Below are positions 5,704 to 6,043 of a stretch of DNA of 6,043 nucleotides, piece by piece; the first letter of the stretch is position 1; the number at the start of each line of letters is the position of its first letter. The notes beneath the pieces are model-generated. The model was not told where the DNA came from, made no database searches, and saw only the letters and a program-made list of their open reading frames with translations. Position numbers and translations under genes: made by a program. The stretch spans positions 1-6,043 of the forward strand of contig DAOVFI010000161.1 of the NCBI GenBank assembly GCA_030673005.1, given 5' to 3'. Origin of the DNA: Planctomycetales bacterium. GTDB taxonomy: Bacteria; Planctomycetota; Phycisphaerae; SM23-33.

Positions 5704-5776
5704 ATAAGACGTAGTAGTCTGTCCGAGCAAAAATGTCGGATGCCACCCCGAGGAGCAGGTGTTCTCGCCCGAAGCG

Positions 5777-5792
5777 CGGCGGCGTCCCGCCG
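5777..5792. repeat. GC-rich hairpin downstream of mreB
   Basis: CGGCGG-CGTC-CCGCCG is a perfect 6-bp stem with a 4-nt loop, 74 nt after the mreB stop. There is no following T run, so it is not a classical terminator. It may be a repeat fragment or an mRNA 3'-end stabiliser. The rest of 5704-5776 shows no gene, only a weak TCCGA/TCGGA pairing (5722-5740). Confidence 0.4.
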
Positions 5793-5813
5793 GTTCACTC
5801 CTGCCATACAGGC

Positions 5814-5842
5814 GCCGGGCCTTCGCTTCGTTGCGTCCCGGC
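5814..5842. repeat. Inverted repeat, possibly a dispersed element
   Basis: GCCGGG (5814-5819) pairs with CCCGGC (5837-5842). The inner words CGC (5824-5826) and GCG (5833-5835) can extend the structure. Together with the hairpin at 5777-5792 and the TGCCACC word at 5741, this stretch resembles the repeat-bearing region at 76-218. Its dispersed nature is inferred, not tested. Confidence 0.4.
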
Positions 5843-5862
5843 CTACACTTCCGATAAATTTC

Positions 5863-5890
5863 TTGGCCCGAACGAGCGAATTGTTATACT
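5863..5890 (+). promoter_or_regulatory. Promoter of the tRNA-Ala gene
   Basis: TTGGCC (5863-5868) and TATACT (5885-5890) are separated by 16 nt. The -10 box matches consensus at 5 of 6 positions and the -35 box at 4 of 6. Transcription would start near 5897, leaving an 11-nt 5' leader before the mature tRNA. Confidence 0.6.
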
Positions 5891-5907
5891 GTAGTTATTG
5901 AAAATCT

Positions 5908-5980
5908 GGGGATGTAGCTCAGTTGGGAGAGCGGCTGGTTCGCAATCAGCAGGTCAGGGGTTCGAGTCCCCTCATCTCCA
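5908..5980 (+). tRNA. tRNA-Ala with anticodon CGC
   Basis: A complete 73-nt cloverleaf can be folded by eye: acceptor GGGGATG/CATCTCC, D stem GCTC/GAGC, anticodon stem GCTGG/TCAGC with loop TTCGCAA, 5-nt variable loop, T stem AGGGG/CCCCT with loop TTCGAGT, and discriminator A. The anticodon CGC (5941-5943) reads the Ala codon GCG. The G3-U70 wobble pair (5910 with 5977), the alanine identity element, is present and independently confirms the charge. CCA is not encoded, so it must be added after processing. The gene stands alone behind its own promoter. Confidence 0.97.
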
Positions 5981-5994
5981 GTGGCGTAAGCCAC
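5981..5994 (+). other. Hairpin abutting the tRNA 3' end
   Basis: GTGGC-GTAA-GCCAC is a perfect 5-bp stem closed by a GNRA-type tetraloop and begins at the first base after the discriminator. It is followed by a second small stem, ACGCT-TGATTT-AGCGT (6000-6015). Neither has a T tract. They may mark the 3' end of the precursor for processing. The remaining bases to 6043 show no gene. Confidence 0.4.
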
Positions 5995-6043
5995 GCCGAA
6001 CGCTTGATTTAGCGTACCCGCCCGCGTGTGGCGGTGCGGCCCA

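Overview
The window reads as a piece of a moderately GC-rich bacterial chromosome. My best guess is the phylum Planctomycetota, class Phycisphaerae or a relative. The reasons are GTG and TTG starts, loosely packed genes, a HEAT-repeat lipoprotein, a mreB locus without recognisable mreC or mreD next to it, and GC-rich palindromic repeats between genes of a kind I associate with planctomycete genomes. No taxonomic marker settles this, so the placement is inference.

Layout. Bases 1-59 look like the first 19 codons of a gene running off the left edge on the minus strand. Bases 60-306 are a divergent intergenic region holding a nested-hairpin repeat (106-185), a further hairpin and a flanking near-perfect direct repeat. 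A plus-strand pair follows: lnt (307-2139), apolipoprotein N-acyltransferase with its catalytic Glu-Lys-Cys triad visible, and a HEAT-repeat lipoprotein (2152-3294) whose ribosome-binding site overlaps the lnt stop codon. Bases 3295-3561 hold small hairpins and a strong sigma-70-type promoter whose spacer is an inverted repeat. A possible 22-codon ORF starts almost exactly at the predicted transcription start.

That promoter appears to drive a second unit: a membrane-anchored coiled-coil protein (3562-4401), a 61-residue single-span membrane protein (4415-4600) and mreB (4639-5703). The first two occupy the neighbourhood where mreC and mreD would be expected and are candidate partners of the MreB cytoskeleton, although they lie upstream of mreB rather than downstream. 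After a gene-free stretch with GC-rich inverted repeats (5704-5862), a tRNA-Ala(CGC) with its own promoter closes the window.

Functionally the window is about the cell envelope. Lnt completes lipoprotein maturation, the HEAT protein is a predicted lipoprotein and therefore a likely Lnt substrate, and the mreB unit would organise cell-wall elongation or shape. The most unusual items are the MreB unit with non-canonical partners, the palindromic promoter spacer with a possible leaderless small ORF, and the repeat at 106-185, whose two arms differ only by compensated base-pair changes.
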